Shown here: positions 11,081 through 20,152 of the stretch, in pieces | Numbering within the stretch: position 1 is the first letter of the stretch | Layout: each line of letters starts with the position of its first letter | Assembly (NCBI GenBank): GCA_947496535.1 | Contig: CANMDE010000005.1 | Span: forward strand, 208,204-272,203 | From: an uncultured Paracoccaceae bacterium | GTDB taxonomy: Bacteria; Pseudomonadota; Alphaproteobacteria; Rhodobacterales; Rhodobacteraceae | Direction: 5' to 3' | DNA length: 64,000 bases | Program-made: the position numbers and the translations under genes | The notes under the pieces: model-generated | What the model saw: only the letters and a program-made list of their open reading frames with translations | What the model was told of the DNA's origin: nothing | Databases searched by the model: none

Positions 11081-12550
11081 ATGACCGCATATGATGATCT
11101 GATGGCGTTCCAACGCGAGACCGAAGCGTTGGATATGATCGCAGGCCGCCTTGGTTGGGACCAAGAGACGATGATGCCGGAAGGTGCAACGACGCAAAGG
11201 GCCGAAGAGCACGGGGCGATGGCCAATATCCTGCACGCCCGGCGTATCGACCCGCGTGTGGGCGAATGGCTGGAGAAAGCTGAAGCGGCAGATGATGTCG
11301 CCGCCGCCAATCTGCGTCACATCCAACGCAGCTATGATCGCACGGCGAAAGTACCGGCGGAACTGGCAGCAGAACTGGCAAAAACAACGTCACTTGCCCA
11401 CCGTATATGGGCCAAAGCGCGGGCCGAGGAAGATGTCGCATCTTTTCTGCCGATCCTGCAAAAAGTGTTGGATCTGCGCAAAGAAGAGGCTGCGGCAGTT
11501 GCGGGAGATGCCAATCCTTATGATGCGCTGCTGGACGATTATGAACCGGGTGCCACGGGCGCAAGCCTTGCCGCGATGTTTGATGCATTGCGACCGCGCC
11601 TCGTGGAACTTCGTGCTGCTATTCTGGAAAAGCCTGCACCTGCGGCGCTGACTGGCAGTTTCGATGAGGCGGGACAATTGGCATTGTCACAAAAGCTGGC
11701 ACTTGCGTTCGGATATGACCTTCAGCATGGCCGGATCGACAAGGCAGTCCATCCGTTCTCTTCTGGTTCTGGCCTGGATGTGCGGATCACGACGCGGACG
11801 AACCTGCAAGACCCGTTCAATTGCTTTTATTCCACCGTGCATGAAGTGGGTCACGCGACCTATGAGCAGGGGATCCATGATGCCTATCTGCTGACACCAT
11901 TGGGGGCGGGCGTTTCCATGGGCGTGCATGAAAGCCAAAGCCGGATTTACGAAAACCAACTGGGCCGCAGCCGCGCGTTTACCGGATGGCTCTATGGTCA
12001 GATGCGAGACACGTTTGGCGATTTCGGCATTGCTGATGAGGAGGCGTTCTTTGCCACTGCCAACCGGGTCCATGATGGGTTCATCCGGACGGAGGCGGAT
12101 GAAGTCCAATACAACCTGCATGTTCTTCTGCGCTTTGATCTGGAGCGGGCGCTGATAGCTGGTGATCTGGCGGTAAATGATCTGGAAACGGCCTGGAACG
12201 ACCGTTTCAAGGCGGATTTTGGCTATGCGGTCGATAAGCCATCAAACGGCGTCTTGCAGGATGTGCATTGGTCCGAAGGGCTGTTTGGTTACTTCCCGAC
12301 CTACACACTGGGCAATGTTTATGCGGGATGTCTGCATGAGGCATTGCGCAAGGCGGTGCCCGGTCTGGATGATGATCTCGCGCGTGGTGATACCTCCCGG
12401 GCGACGGGATGGTTGCGGGAGAATTTGCAGCAGCACGGCGGATTGCGGACACCTGTCGAGACAATTGCACACGCGGCTGGGGTGGCGCCAACGGAAGGGC
12501 CTTTGCTGGAATATCTTGAAGCGAAGTTTAGCGGGATCTACGGGCTTTGA
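11081..12550 (+). CDS. M32 family metallocarboxypeptidase (Taq type)
   Basis: This is a 489-residue cytoplasmic zinc peptidase that trims C-terminal residues from peptides. Family marks: HPFSSG near 224-229, DVRITTR near 233, the zinc site HEVGH at 254-258, and VHESQSRIYEN near 282, whose glutamate is the third ligand. Length matches M32 enzymes (about 500). It appears to be co-transcribed with ctaA, but there is no obvious functional link. GC content and codon use look like the neighbours. Confidence 0.95.
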   Translation: MTAYDDLMAFQRETEALDMIAGRLGWDQETMMPEGATTQRAEEHGAMANILHARRIDPRVGEWLEKAEAADDVAAANLRHIQRSYDRTAKVPAELAAELAKTTSLAHRIWAKARAEEDVASFLPILQKVLDLRKEEAAAVAGDANPYDALLDDYEPGATGASLAAMFDALRPRLVELRAAILEKPAPAALTGSFDEAGQLALSQKLALAFGYDLQHGRIDKAVHPFSSGSGLDVRITTRTNLQDPFNCFYSTVHEVGHATYEQGIHDAYLLTPLGAGVSMGVHESQSRIYENQLGRSRAFTGWLYGQMRDTFGDFGIADEEAFFATANRVHDGFIRTEADEVQYNLHVLLRFDLERALIAGDLAVNDLETAWNDRFKADFGYAVDKPSNGVLQDVHWSEGLFGYFPTYTLGNVYAGCLHEALRKAVPGLDDDLARGDTSRATGWLRENLQQHGGLRTPVETIAHAAGVAPTEGPLLEYLEAKFSGIYGL

Positions 12551-12619
12551 TGAAACGGAGCGGCTGCGCCGCATGATATTATTTGGGCCTTCGGCGAGAG
12601 TTTTTTGGCCAAGATGAAG

Positions 12620-13402
12620 TCAGGACCAGTCCGGGACGCGCTTTTCCAGGAAAGCTGAAATACCCTCATCTGTATCGGCGTCTAGCATGTTCTGGAGCAT
12701 AACCTCTCCGGTATAGCGATAGGCCTCTGCCATTGTCATTTGTGCCTGCTGATAAAATGCGGCTTTGCCGATTTTGATGGCTGAGGGCAGTTTCTTTGCG
12801 ATCGTTTCGGCCATTTCCCTTGTTTCTTTCACCAACGCATCCGCATGGACGGCCCGATTGATCAGGCCCAGATCCTGCGCCTCGCGTGCATTGATGAAAC
12901 GGCCTGTGGTCAGCATTTCGAACGCAGCCTTGCGTTGGATATTGCGGGTGAGAGCAACCATGGGTGTCGAGCAAAACAGGCCGATATTCACGCCATTGAC
13001 GCCAAACCGTGTGTCATCAGCAGCAACGGCCATGTCGCAACTGGCAACGAGTTGGCAGCCTGCGGCGGTGGCGATCCCGTGAACCTGAGCAATGACGGGC
13101 TGGGGCAGGGACTGTATGCGTCGCATTAGTGTGCCGCAGCGATCAAAGAGACCCTTGAAATAGGTGGCGCCACCGTCTTTGGCGTTTCGGCCCACCTGCA
13201 TTTCCTTGAGATCGTGACCGGCACAGAAGGCTTTGCCGCGGCCCGCCAGAATAATAGTCCTGACACCGGGGTCATCCGCGATTTGATCAAGGGCGGTCTG
13301 GAGCGCGTCCAACATCCCGTCGGACAGCGCATTCAGCCGATCTGGCGCGTTCATGGTCAGCGTTGCAACTGACGCCGCGTCATCGCGCTCCACGATTGTC
13401 AT
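12620..13402 (-). CDS. enoyl-CoA hydratase/isomerase family protein
   Basis: This is a 260-residue crotonase-fold protein. The N-terminal oxyanion-hole segment is ILAGRGKAFCAGHDLKEM near 50-67, and VHGIATAAGCQLVASCDMAV near 105-124 supplies the second backbone NH. The catalytic glutamate of true enoyl-CoA hydratases at the GGGxEL-type position is not obvious, so the exact reaction on acyl-CoA is uncertain. The ending HxFLEKRVPDW is typical. It lies back to back with a thioesterase gene, which fits acyl-CoA metabolism. Confidence 0.88.
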   Translation of the reverse strand: MTIVERDDAASVATLTMNAPDRLNALSDGMLDALQTALDQIADDPGVRTIILAGRGKAFCAGHDLKEMQVGRNAKDGGATYFKGLFDRCGTLMRRIQSLPQPVIAQVHGIATAAGCQLVASCDMAVAADDTRFGVNGVNIGLFCSTPMVALTRNIQRKAAFEMLTTGRFINAREAQDLGLINRAVHADALVKETREMAETIAKKLPSAIKIGKAAFYQQAQMTMAEAYRYTGEVMLQNMLDADTDEGISAFLEKRVPDWS

Positions 13403-13453
13403 TGTCGATCTCCCATGCTGATTTGACGTTAGGTTAAGTTAGCGAGGCGCAAG

Positions 13454-13873
13454 ATGGAACTAAAGATGGACATTCCGCAGCTTGAACGCTTTGTGGCGGA
13501 CCATTTTCCGCAATTGGGTGACGATTTTGCGATTGAGGCACTGACGAGCGATGGTGCCACCATCCGCCTGAGAGTAAGCGAGCGGCATTTGCGCCCCGGT
13601 GGAACGGTGTCTGGCCCATCGATGTTCGCGCTGGCCGATGTCGGTATGTATTTGGCCATTCTGGCGCGGTTGGGGCCAGTCGCGCTTGCTGTGACAACCA
13701 ATTGTTCGATCGATTTTATGCGCAAACCTGCGGCCGGGGCCGACATGATATGCCAGACACGGCTTTTGAAGCTTGGCCGCGTTTTGGCAGTGGGGGACGC
13801 TATTCTATACAGCGAGGGGCAAGATGCCCCCGTGGCGCGCGCGTCGCTGACCTATTCGATCCCTCCACAATAA
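13454..13873 (+). CDS. PaaI-type hotdog thioesterase
   Basis: This is a 139-residue single hotdog domain. The helix segment GGTVSGPSMFALADVGMYLA near 49-68 has the acidic residue used by PaaI-like acyl-CoA thioesterases, followed by TTNCSIDFMRKPAAGAD. It should hydrolyse acyl-CoA in the cytoplasm; the chain or aryl preference cannot be read. ATG 13454 has GAGG 6 bases upstream; an internal ATG at 13466 is an alternative. It is divergent from the enoyl-CoA hydratase gene with a 51-bp shared promoter region. Confidence 0.85.
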   Translation: MELKMDIPQLERFVADHFPQLGDDFAIEALTSDGATIRLRVSERHLRPGGTVSGPSMFALADVGMYLAILARLGPVALAVTTNCSIDFMRKPAAGADMICQTRLLKLGRVLAVGDAILYSEGQDAPVARASLTYSIPPQ

Positions 13874-13897
13874 AAAGGGGCCGGAAAAATCCGGCCC
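13871..13897 (-). terminator. terminator of the DUF1127 gene
   Basis: On the minus strand GGGCCGGA-TTTT-TCCGGCCCC is followed by TTTTTA. It sits 23 bp after the DUF1127 stop and overlaps the stop of the convergent thioesterase gene. Confidence 0.85.
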
Positions 13898-13919
13898 AGT
13901 CAGGAAGATGGCGGGTTTG

Positions 13920-14147
13920 TCAGTCCCGCCAGAACGGTTTGGACGCTTCCGCCGAAGCGGTGGGGTGGTCCAGACCGATGTCGCGCAGCATATGCGGCTC
14001 AAGAAGTCGCAGATCGCGGCGGGTTTTGCGGCGGGTGTCCCATTTGGTCACGACCACCGCGAACTTCACGGCAAGACCGGCCACAAGTGGCAGGCGGGCT
14101 TGGGCGTTCAGCAGGTTGATCTGCGCATGGTGGAGCGCGTGTGACAT
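13920..14147 (-). CDS. DUF1127 small basic protein
   Basis: This is a 75-residue basic protein. The C-terminal part RRKTRRDLRLLEPHMLRDIG matches the DUF1127 arginine-rich helix pattern. Proteins of this domain act in RNA turnover, phosphate and carbon signalling in some alphaproteobacteria (established for a few members only). AAGGAG lies 8 bases before the ATG. It is divergent from the MocR regulator gene, sharing a promoter region rich in TTGTA/TACAA elements, so the regulator is a plausible controller of it. Confidence 0.8.
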   Translation of the reverse strand: MSHALHHAQINLLNAQARLPLVAGLAVKFAVVVTKWDTRRKTRRDLRLLEPHMLRDIGLDHPTASAEASKPFWRD

Positions 14148-14158
14148 GGGATAACTCC

Positions 14159-14252
14159 TTTGTATTGTATTGACACAATATAGCGAAATGCTATGCAGTA
14201 TAAATACAAATTAGCTGAATTAGGGTCTACAAATTGATTGTATCAGGTACAA
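14159..14252. promoter_or_regulatory. divergent control region with TTGTA/TACAA dyads
   Basis: An outer inverted pair, TTTGTATT (14159-14166) and AATACAAA (14203-14210), brackets a candidate rightward promoter TTGACA (14170-14175), a 16-bp spacer and TATGCA (14192-14197). A second dyad, TTGTA-TCAGG-TACAA (14238-14252), overlaps the first codons of the MocR gene. GntR/MocR proteins often autoregulate through repeats of this size. Binding is inferred. Confidence 0.5.
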
Positions 14253-15658
14253 AGTGGGAGGAAGACCTTAGACGTGCGGGGAAGTCGAAGTACAAAGCGC
14301 TGGCGCGAGCGATCCGAGAGGGGATCGTGTCAGGGCAAATGCCTGCCGGGCAACAGTTGCCGCCGGTGCGGGAGCTTGCTCACAAGGTGGAAATGACGCC
14401 TGGCACGGTAGCGCGGGCTTATAAGCTTTTGACGGATGAGGGCCGCCTTGTCGCCGGTGTCGGGCGTGGAACTTTTGTGGCCAGCAGTCAGCATATTCCG
14501 CAGCCTGTGGTGCCTGGTACGCCGGTCATGCATGATCCGGTCTTTGATATGCATGCGCGTGCGCACCTGCTCAGCCCCAAAATGCCGGATGTGGGGCAAG
14601 GGGAACTGATCCGGGCCGCCATGCGCGATCTGGCCGATCGTATGGAGCAGGACCAGTTACTACGTTACCCCAGTCGAGACACTGATTTGCAAGCGCGTGA
14701 GGCCTTTGCGCGGACAATTGATGCGGACCAAATCGGATCTTTTGTCTTTGATGATATTGTGACCTCTCACGGTGGTCAGAGCGGGATTATCATGATCTTG
14801 CAAAGTCTGCTGCGCGGACCAAACCCGGTTATCGCGGTGGATGAGCTGAGTTATGGCGGCTTTCGGTCGGCGGCACTTTTGAACCGCGCCAGTATGGTCG
14901 GCATTCCCTGGGATGACGAGGGGCCACGCCCGGATGCGTTTGAGGCGGCGATCAAGGAAAAAAGTGTTCAGGCTTTTTGTACCTCAGCCGAGGTTTGTAA
15001 CCCCACCGTTCTGGGGACATCTACCTTGCGCCGCCAACAAATCGCCCGCGTGGCAGAACGCTATGGCGTGCATGTGGTGGACGACGACTGTTATCGTTTG
15101 ATGCGGACTGAATACACTGGCCCAAGTTATCGGGCCTTGCTCCCGGAATTGGGTTGGTATGTCACCTCGCCCTCCAAATCGATCACGGCGGCGCTGCGGA
15201 TCGGTTTTGCGATGGCTCCGCAAGGGTGGGGCAGTACATTGGTGCGAACCGCTGCATATGGTTCTTTCGGTGTCAGTCGCATGGTGACAGACGTCTACGC
15301 CCACATCATGAACCGGCCGGAAATTGATGATGTCGTTGATCAGGTCAAGGCGAGGATCAGTTTGGACATCAGGGCGGCCGTCAACATGCTGGGGCGCTAC
15401 AAGATGAACTGGTCTGAGGATGTGCCATTCTTTTGGCTTGAACTTCCTGTGGGCTGGCGTGTGGGAGAGTTCTGTCAGGCGGCGGAAGCGGCGGGCGTTC
15501 TTGTGAAATCGGCTGAGGATTTTGCCTTGCGCGATAGCCGGTCGGTTCACTGCGTGCGGGTGGCAGTAAATGGGCTTGTGCCGCATGAATATTGGAATGA
15601 GGCATTGAATACCTTGCGCAGCTTATTGGACAACCCGCCTGAGCGGATTGCTGTTTAG
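14234..15658 (+). CDS. MocR-type (GntR-aminotransferase fusion) regulator
   Basis: This is a 474-residue protein. Residues 17-80 are a winged helix of the GntR family (KYKALARAIREGIVSGQMPA, LPPVRELAHKVEMTPGTVARAYKLL). Residues 110-474 are an aminotransferase class I fold that binds pyridoxal phosphate; the Schiff-base lysine is in TSPSKSITAALRIGF. MocR proteins are transcription factors that sense PLP-bound amines or amino acids. TTG 14234 is the only start near the conserved N-terminus; there is no clear Shine-Dalgarno, so translation may be leaderless or weak. It is divergent from DUF1127. Confidence 0.9.
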   Translation: MIVSGTKWEEDLRRAGKSKYKALARAIREGIVSGQMPAGQQLPPVRELAHKVEMTPGTVARAYKLLTDEGRLVAGVGRGTFVASSQHIPQPVVPGTPVMHDPVFDMHARAHLLSPKMPDVGQGELIRAAMRDLADRMEQDQLLRYPSRDTDLQAREAFARTIDADQIGSFVFDDIVTSHGGQSGIIMILQSLLRGPNPVIAVDELSYGGFRSAALLNRASMVGIPWDDEGPRPDAFEAAIKEKSVQAFCTSAEVCNPTVLGTSTLRRQQIARVAERYGVHVVDDDCYRLMRTEYTGPSYRALLPELGWYVTSPSKSITAALRIGFAMAPQGWGSTLVRTAAYGSFGVSRMVTDVYAHIMNRPEIDDVVDQVKARISLDIRAAVNMLGRYKMNWSEDVPFFWLELPVGWRVGEFCQAAEAAGVLVKSAEDFALRDSRSVHCVRVAVNGLVPHEYWNEALNTLRSLLDNPPERIAV

Positions 15659-15821
15659 TCGGGCAAAAGCTCCATCTGCCAAAATGAATTGAGGAGGCCC
15701 CCAAATCCGCCCAACGTGAATTGCGGTGGTTATTACTTCTCAATCGGGCCGGAACGTGGGGTAACATAATACCATATTTTTAACCTATTGTTTTCAAATA
15801 AAAATATTACCCGTGTGGCGC

Positions 15822-15849
15822 TTGACTGTAAATTCACCCTCTCTATAAC
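15822..15849 (+). promoter_or_regulatory. rplM-rpsI promoter
   Basis: TTGACT (15822-15827), 16-bp spacer, TATAAC (15844-15849). The leader that follows has a small GTGGC/GCCAC hairpin (15867-15882) and GGTGAG before the rplM start. The preceding 160 bp are AT-rich and without genes. Confidence 0.65.
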
Positions 15850-15902
15850 ACGGCAATCTGAATGACGTGGCCCCCGCGCCACCCCAACCGAATTGGTGAG
15901 AT

Positions 15903-16364
15903 ATGAAAACCTTTACCGCAACCCCTGCGGATATCGACAAGAAATGGATCCTGATCGACGCAGAAGGCGTTGTTCTGGGCCGTCTTGCTTCGATCATCGC
16001 TATGCGCCTGCGTGGCAAGCACAAGCCATCCTTCACGCCGCACATGGATATGGGCGACAACGTGATCGTAATCAACGCTGAAAAGATCCAGATGACCGGC
16101 AAAAAGCGTGATGAAAAATACTATTGGCACACCGGCCACCCCGGTGGGATCAAGTCCAAGACCAAAGCTGAAATCCTCGAAGGTGCGCATCCTGAGCGCG
16201 TCGTCATGAAAGCTGTCCAGCGGATGTTGCCCGGCGGCAAGCTGAGCCGTCAGCAAATGACACATCTGCGCGTTTTTGCAGGTGCAGAGCACGGCATGGA
16301 AGCCCAAAAACCTGAAGTTCTGGATGTTGCATCCATGAACAAGAAGAACACGAGGACCGCATAA
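15903..16364 (+). CDS. rplM: 50S ribosomal protein L13
   Basis: This 153-residue protein has the L13 pattern: [71 protein letters not shown], and the [20 protein letters not shown] region near residue 110. It is an early-assembly 23S rRNA-binding protein. The stop overlaps the rpsI start codon by one base, as is usual for this operon. Confidence 0.98.
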   Translation: MKTFTATPADIDKKWILIDAEGVVLGRLASIIAMRLRGKHKPSFTPHMDMGDNVIVINAEKIQMTGKKRDEKYYWHTGHPGGIKSKTKAEILEGAHPERVVMKAVQRMLPGGKLSRQQMTHLRVFAGAEHGMEAQKPEVLDVASMNKKNTRTA

Positions 16365-16864
16365 TGGCCGAACAAGTAAATTCGCTCGAAGAGCTGGGCC
16401 AAGTCGCTGAAGGTGTTGAAACCGTTGATGCGCCTGTGGTTGAAACTGCTACCCCCCGTGAGCCTGTCCGTGATGAGTTGGGTCGTTCTTATGCGACTGG
16501 TAAGCGTAAAGACGCAATCGCGCGTGTCTGGATTAAGCCCGGTTCTGGTAAAGTGACCGTTAACGGGAAGGACATGAACACATACTTTGCGCGTCCGGTT
16601 CTGCAGATGATCCTCGCACAGCCTTTTTCGGTTGCTGGTGTCACTGGTCAGTTTGACGTTGTGGCAACAGTTAAGGGCGGCGGTCTGTCCGGCCAAGCTG
16701 GTGCGGTTAAGCACGGTGTGTCCAAAGCATTGCAGCTTTATGATCCATCACTGCGCGGCGCACTGAAAGCCGCTGGCTTCCTGACCCGCGACAGCCGTGT
16801 GGTTGAGCGGAAGAAGTACGGTAAGGCCAAAGCGCGTAAGAGCTTCCAGTTCTCCAAGCGCTAA
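16364..16864 (+). CDS. rpsI: 30S ribosomal protein S9
   Basis: This protein is 166 residues long, against about 130 in E. coli. The extra part is an acidic N-terminal extension of about 38 residues ([19 protein letters not shown]) seen in many alphaproteobacteria. The S9 body starts at [20 protein letters not shown] and ends in SFQFSKR; the terminal Lys-Arg contacts the P-site tRNA. Strong terminator downstream. Confidence 0.98.
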   Translation: MAEQVNSLEELGQVAEGVETVDAPVVETATPREPVRDELGRSYATGKRKDAIARVWIKPGSGKVTVNGKDMNTYFARPVLQMILAQPFSVAGVTGQFDVVATVKGGGLSGQAGAVKHGVSKALQLYDPSLRGALKAAGFLTRDSRVVERKKYGKAKARKSFQFSKR

Positions 16865-16886
16865 TCGCCGCATCAAAGAAATTGGG

Positions 16887-16917
16887 AAAGGGCGGTCAAA
16901 AATGGCCGCCCTTTTTT
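16887..16917 (+). terminator. rpsI terminator
   Basis: GGGCGGTC pairs with GGCCGCCC (one wobble) over a short A-rich loop, then a run of six T. It is 22 bp after the rpsI stop. Confidence 0.9.
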
Positions 16918-16919
16918 GC

Positions 16920-17501
16920 TTACTCCTGTTGGAACATGAACCGGAACGTTACCGGGGTAACACGCGTGATGCTGCCCAGTTCGGCCAACTTCTGCAATTC
17001 ATCGATTCCTTGGTCGATCCCCAACTCATCCGTGCTCAGATAAGTCGCGGTATTGCTGCTGACCATCACTTGATCATCGCTTAACCGCAGAAGAAAGACA
17101 TCGAGATAGACTGGTATGTCGTTGCCCATAAACGTCAAAGTTCCGTCTACCTCCAAGGTTTCGCTTGCGCCGCTTTCCAAGTTTTCCAAAGCATCCATGT
17201 CTATCTGCGCCTTTAGTTCAGCCGTGGGAGCGGCGGAGAAGACATGCTCTTGCATGCGTTCGTCCCTGATCTCGATATTTGTGTTTGCCGTGTCGAGACC
17301 GACGTTAATCTCGACGCTGCCATCATCTGCGACGCCGCCTGACAGTCCTGGGAGTGTGTGCGCCTCTCCGATGGAGTCGTTTTTGATCGATCCAAATGAC
17401 AAGACCGAGACGTCAGGGTTCAACGTCCAGGTGGCGGCTGTGGCTGCGGTGGCACTCAGACTAATCGTAAAAATGGTGAGTGGAGTTGATATCCATTTCA
17501 T
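16920..17501 (-). CDS. YceI family periplasmic protein
   Basis: This is a 193-residue protein with signal peptide MKWISTPLTIFTISLSATAA (cleavage near TAA-TW). The mature part is the YceI lipocalin-like barrel: WTLNPDVSVLSFGSIKN at its start, then SVEINVGLDTANTNIEIRDE and a central FMGNDIPVYLDV. YceI proteins bind isoprenoid-type lipids; the ligand here is not known. ATG 17501 is chosen over an upstream in-frame ATG (17603) because the signal peptide begins there and GAGGA precedes it. It is convergent with rpsI. Confidence 0.85.
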   Translation of the reverse strand: MKWISTPLTIFTISLSATAATAATWTLNPDVSVLSFGSIKNDSIGEAHTLPGLSGGVADDGSVEINVGLDTANTNIEIRDERMQEHVFSAAPTAELKAQIDMDALENLESGASETLEVDGTLTFMGNDIPVYLDVFLLRLSDDQVMVSSNTATYLSTDELGIDQGIDELQKLAELGSITRVTPVTFRFMFQQE

Positions 17502-18119
17502 TGCGATAACGTCCTCATTGATGTTTTCAGGTCCGATGCGGCCGATATAGCGGTCTTGCTTGTTGAAATGTCCTTTCATTGGTCTGGCTTCCGGGCTTCG
17601 CATAATTTGGCCGATTTGTGGTGAAATTGATCAGTGGTAATCAACCACGCAGGTCCGGATGTGTGCTGAGGTAGCGCGACGGATATTTGGTTGTTGTATG
17701 AGGCTGGACGTTAATGCCCTCGGTACTTCACCAGCGGGGCTGAATGCATCGGCCCAAAGTGGCGCAGGAGAACGGCAATTTCACCTGTTCTGCAATGATT
17801 ACATCCAGAACACCTCTCACGTGTACCTAGAATCAATCGTCAACTCAGTGGCTAAGTACCACAGTGATTTCGCCCATGCCTCCCGCGCCGGATCGCAAGA
17901 CCACGCTCTCGCGATCCGTGGATAGGTGTACCGGTGAAAAGAGGCTGCAATGTTTTACTATGTGGTCAATTTGGTGTTTTTTGTTGCGCAATAGTGGCCG
18001 AGGCAATCTTGGTGAAAGGGCGTTAACCCCTTGAAATTCAATGTCTGCGTTTACGTGTGTGAAATTATTTGGGCGGAAAGAAGATGATCACGGGTTTGCG
18101 AAACATGTGACGTAAGGGA
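17502..18119. other. 618-bp region without a recognised gene
   Basis: Upstream of the YceI gene and downstream of the PagL-like gene. The longest rightward frame (17659-17925, 88 codons) has no recognisable motif or ribosome-binding site. One perfect 8-bp hairpin arm pair was seen (CGGATCGC 17889-17896, GCGATCCG 17911-17918). A single TTGCGCAA (17984-17991) matches the 8-mer in the arginase operator. It may hold regulatory DNA or a decayed gene. Confidence 0.4.
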
Positions 18120-18635
18120 CTATTCGATGCCGATGGAGTAGCGGATTGACAAGGTTTCGAGCCCTGGATTGCGTGGTAGCACGTCACCGTTTGATCGATG
18201 ATCAAAAAGCGCTGTGAGTGTGCCGCCGTTGTCGAATTCATAACCAACACCGATTGCGGATCGGAAGTGCAACGGCCCACCCAGTTTGGGACCGTCGCCT
18301 TTGGCATAAAGCCCCGGCATAAACGATAGCTCGGCAAAGAAGGGGCCATCGTGGAAGCCCTTTGTCGTCCACTTCGCGCCGCCCCCGACCCAGAATGCGT
18401 TTTCATCCGTCAAAGACAAGCCGTATGTGGGTTGAAACGGGCCGAAGCGGTGGTCCCTGTCGTAGCCAAAATAAGCCTCTGCACCGATGTCACGTTCCTG
18501 AAAGATGACATCGCCGCCCTGGATTGAAAATCGCTCGGGGGCGTCTTGCCGGGTTAGGCAGCCATCGGGGCATTCGTTGATCCCCATATCGGTAAGGCTC
18601 ACGATAAAGAAAATGACCGCAATGGTGCCGTCCAT
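18120..18635 (-). CDS. lipid A 3-O-deacylase (PagL) family protein
   Basis: This is a 171-residue beta-barrel-like protein. The C-terminal part has FDHRSNGDVLPRNPGLETLS. His146, Ser148 and Glu160 reproduce the spacing of the His149-Ser151-Glu163 triad of Pseudomonas PagL, which removes the 3-O acyl chain from lipid A in the outer membrane. The barrel strands alternate aromatic and small residues (AYFGYDRD, FWVGGGAKW, FFAELSFMPGLYA). The N-terminus (MDGTIAVIFFIVSLTDMGIN) is a weak leader without a positive n-region, so the start or export signal is uncertain. It is last in an apparent ppk2-tetR-pagL operon. Confidence 0.8.
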   Translation of the reverse strand: MDGTIAVIFFIVSLTDMGINECPDGCLTRQDAPERFSIQGGDVIFQERDIGAEAYFGYDRDHRFGPFQPTYGLSLTDENAFWVGGGAKWTTKGFHDGPFFAELSFMPGLYAKGDGPKLGGPLHFRSAIGVGYEFDNGGTLTALFDHRSNGDVLPRNPGLETLSIRYSIGIE

Positions 18636-18651
18636 GAAAACCTCTGTTTCT

Positions 18652-19269
18652 TTATCTGTCTTGAGGGATCAGGCCCAATCCGCGGAGGTAAATCCCTATG
18701 CCGGATTCCAGTAAATCCTCGGGCGGAAATGGGCTTTGCGTTCCTGGGTCGGAGCGGGCGAAGAGTTCGACGACGCCGTGACTGAGCGCCCAGATGTGAG
18801 CGCTGAACATCTGTGGTGGTGGCCGTTTTTCAGCCGGGATGTGTTGGCTGAGTTCTGCTGCGGCCTTTTCCAGAACGCCCATCGCGCGGGTCGCCACGGC
18901 GTTCAGTTCCGGCGTTCGGTTGATCGAGATGCCTGATTCAAACATCGCGATGTAGTAGCCCGGATATTTGCGTGCAAAAGCCAGGTAGGCGCGCCCAGTC
19001 GCTTCAAAGGCTGACAGGGCAGAGGGCTGGCCGTCCCCGTAGGCGTGTTCCATCAGGTCGCCGAACATTTCGTAGCCGCGATGGGCCGCAGCGGCGATCA
19101 GGTCCTCGCGGCCCTCAAAATGGCGATAGACGGCAGCGGGAGTCACACCGGCCTCTCGTGCTGCTTCTGACAAGGTGAAGCCGGTTGGGCCGCGTTTTTC
19201 GATCAGCCGCAAACAGCCGTCGATCAGTGCCTCGCGCAGATTGCCGTGATGATAACCACGTTTAGGCAT
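18652..19269 (-). CDS. TetR family transcriptional regulator
   Basis: This is a 205-residue protein. The N-terminal helix-turn-helix spans residues 9-56: [19 protein letters not shown], then [21 protein letters not shown]. The C-terminal ligand domain with [19 protein letters not shown] sequence is the TetR_C_33/WHG class. It should be a ligand-controlled repressor. Its start overlaps the end of ppk2 by 8 bp, and pagL follows after 16 bp, so it may regulate its own operon. The effector is unknown. Confidence 0.88.
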   Translation of the reverse strand: MPKRGYHHGNLREALIDGCLRLIEKRGPTGFTLSEAAREAGVTPAAVYRHFEGREDLIAAAAHRGYEMFGDLMEHAYGDGQPSALSAFEATGRAYLAFARKYPGYYIAMFESGISINRTPELNAVATRAMGVLEKAAAELSQHIPAEKRPPPQMFSAHIWALSHGVVELFARSDPGTQSPFPPEDLLESGIGIYLRGLGLIPQDR

Positions 19270-20152
19270 GCCAGAGGTCGGGGCCCCCTACGATCTGGGG
19301 GTCGATCTCGCCCGGTTTTTTCGCTTTTTTATGCTCGAAATCAAGGTTTTGCAGGATACTCCTGATCACTTGCACGCGCGCACGCCGTTTGTCATCGGAT
19401 CGTACGACCGTCCAGGGTGCCGCATCTGTATGGGTCCGGTTGAGCGTTTCGCCGATGGCGTCTGTGTAGGCGTCCCATTTGGCCAGCCCTTCGACGTCGA
19501 TCCAGCTGAGTTTCCATTGTTTAAGAGGGTCTTTTTCCCGGTCGAGAAATCGTTTGAGCTGCGTCGCACGTCCTACATTGAGCCAGATTTTTATAAGGGT
19601 GATCCCTTCATCTACCAGCATCTGTTCGAACTCTGGTGTTTGATTGAACCACCGTTCCCGTTGTTCCGGTTCGCAGAAACCAAACACATGCTCGACCACG
19701 CCGCGGTTGTACCAGCTACGGTCAAAGATAACGACCTCACCTTTGGCCGGTAAGTGTGCAATATAGCGTTGGAAATACCATTGGTCCGCTTCCGTTTCAG
19801 TCGGTTTTGAAAGGGCAACGACCTTCGTGTTACGCGGGTTAAGGTTTTCGCGAATACGTTTGATGGTACCGCCTTTGCCTGCTGCATCGCGCCCTTCGAA
19901 GACAATGGCGATACGTTTACCCGTTTCCTTGACCCAGGCCTGCATACGGACAAGCTGGAGTTGAAGAGCGTGCAGCGCGTCTTCGTATTCATCCTTGTCC
20001 CAACGTCGATTGTAAGGAAAAGTCGGATTCAGGATATTCGATTTACCAGCATTTTTGATAGCCGTGCGGACATCCTTGGGCGCGTCCTCTTTGTAATAGC
20101 GGCTGATCCCGCCATCAAAGGGTAAATCCATAAATTTTCTCCCGATCTTCAA
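19262..20152 (-). CDS. ppk2: polyphosphate kinase 2
   Basis: This is a 296-residue one-domain class I PPK2. Walker A is [15 protein letters not shown] near 86-100, Walker [11 protein letters not shown] near 147, and the lid [15 protein letters not shown] near 205-220. It transfers phosphate between inorganic polyphosphate and nucleoside diphosphates in the cytoplasm. First gene of the leftward ppk2-tetR-pagL set. The length and motif order fit family members such as the Sinorhizobium enzyme. There are no odd features. Confidence 0.95.
   Translation of the reverse strand: MKIGRKFMDLPFDGGISRYYKEDAPKDVRTAIKNAGKSNILNPTFPYNRRWDKDEYEDALHALQLQLVRMQAWVKETGKRIAIVFEGRDAAGKGGTIKRIRENLNPRNTKVVALSKPTETEADQWYFQRYIAHLPAKGEVVIFDRSWYNRGVVEHVFGFCEPEQRERWFNQTPEFEQMLVDEGITLIKIWLNVGRATQLKRFLDREKDPLKQWKLSWIDVEGLAKWDAYTDAIGETLNRTHTDAAPWTVVRSDDKRRARVQVIRSILQNLDFEHKKAKKPGEIDPQIVGGPDLWHA

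Noticed and set aside
17659..17925. 88-codon rightward frame
   Set aside because: No ribosome-binding site, no recognisable motif and an irregular composition. It is kept only as a remark in the gap entry.
17984..17991. TTGCGCAA copy as a distant Lrp site
   Set aside because: It is a single 8-mer with no partner site or adjacent amino-acid gene, so chance is likely.
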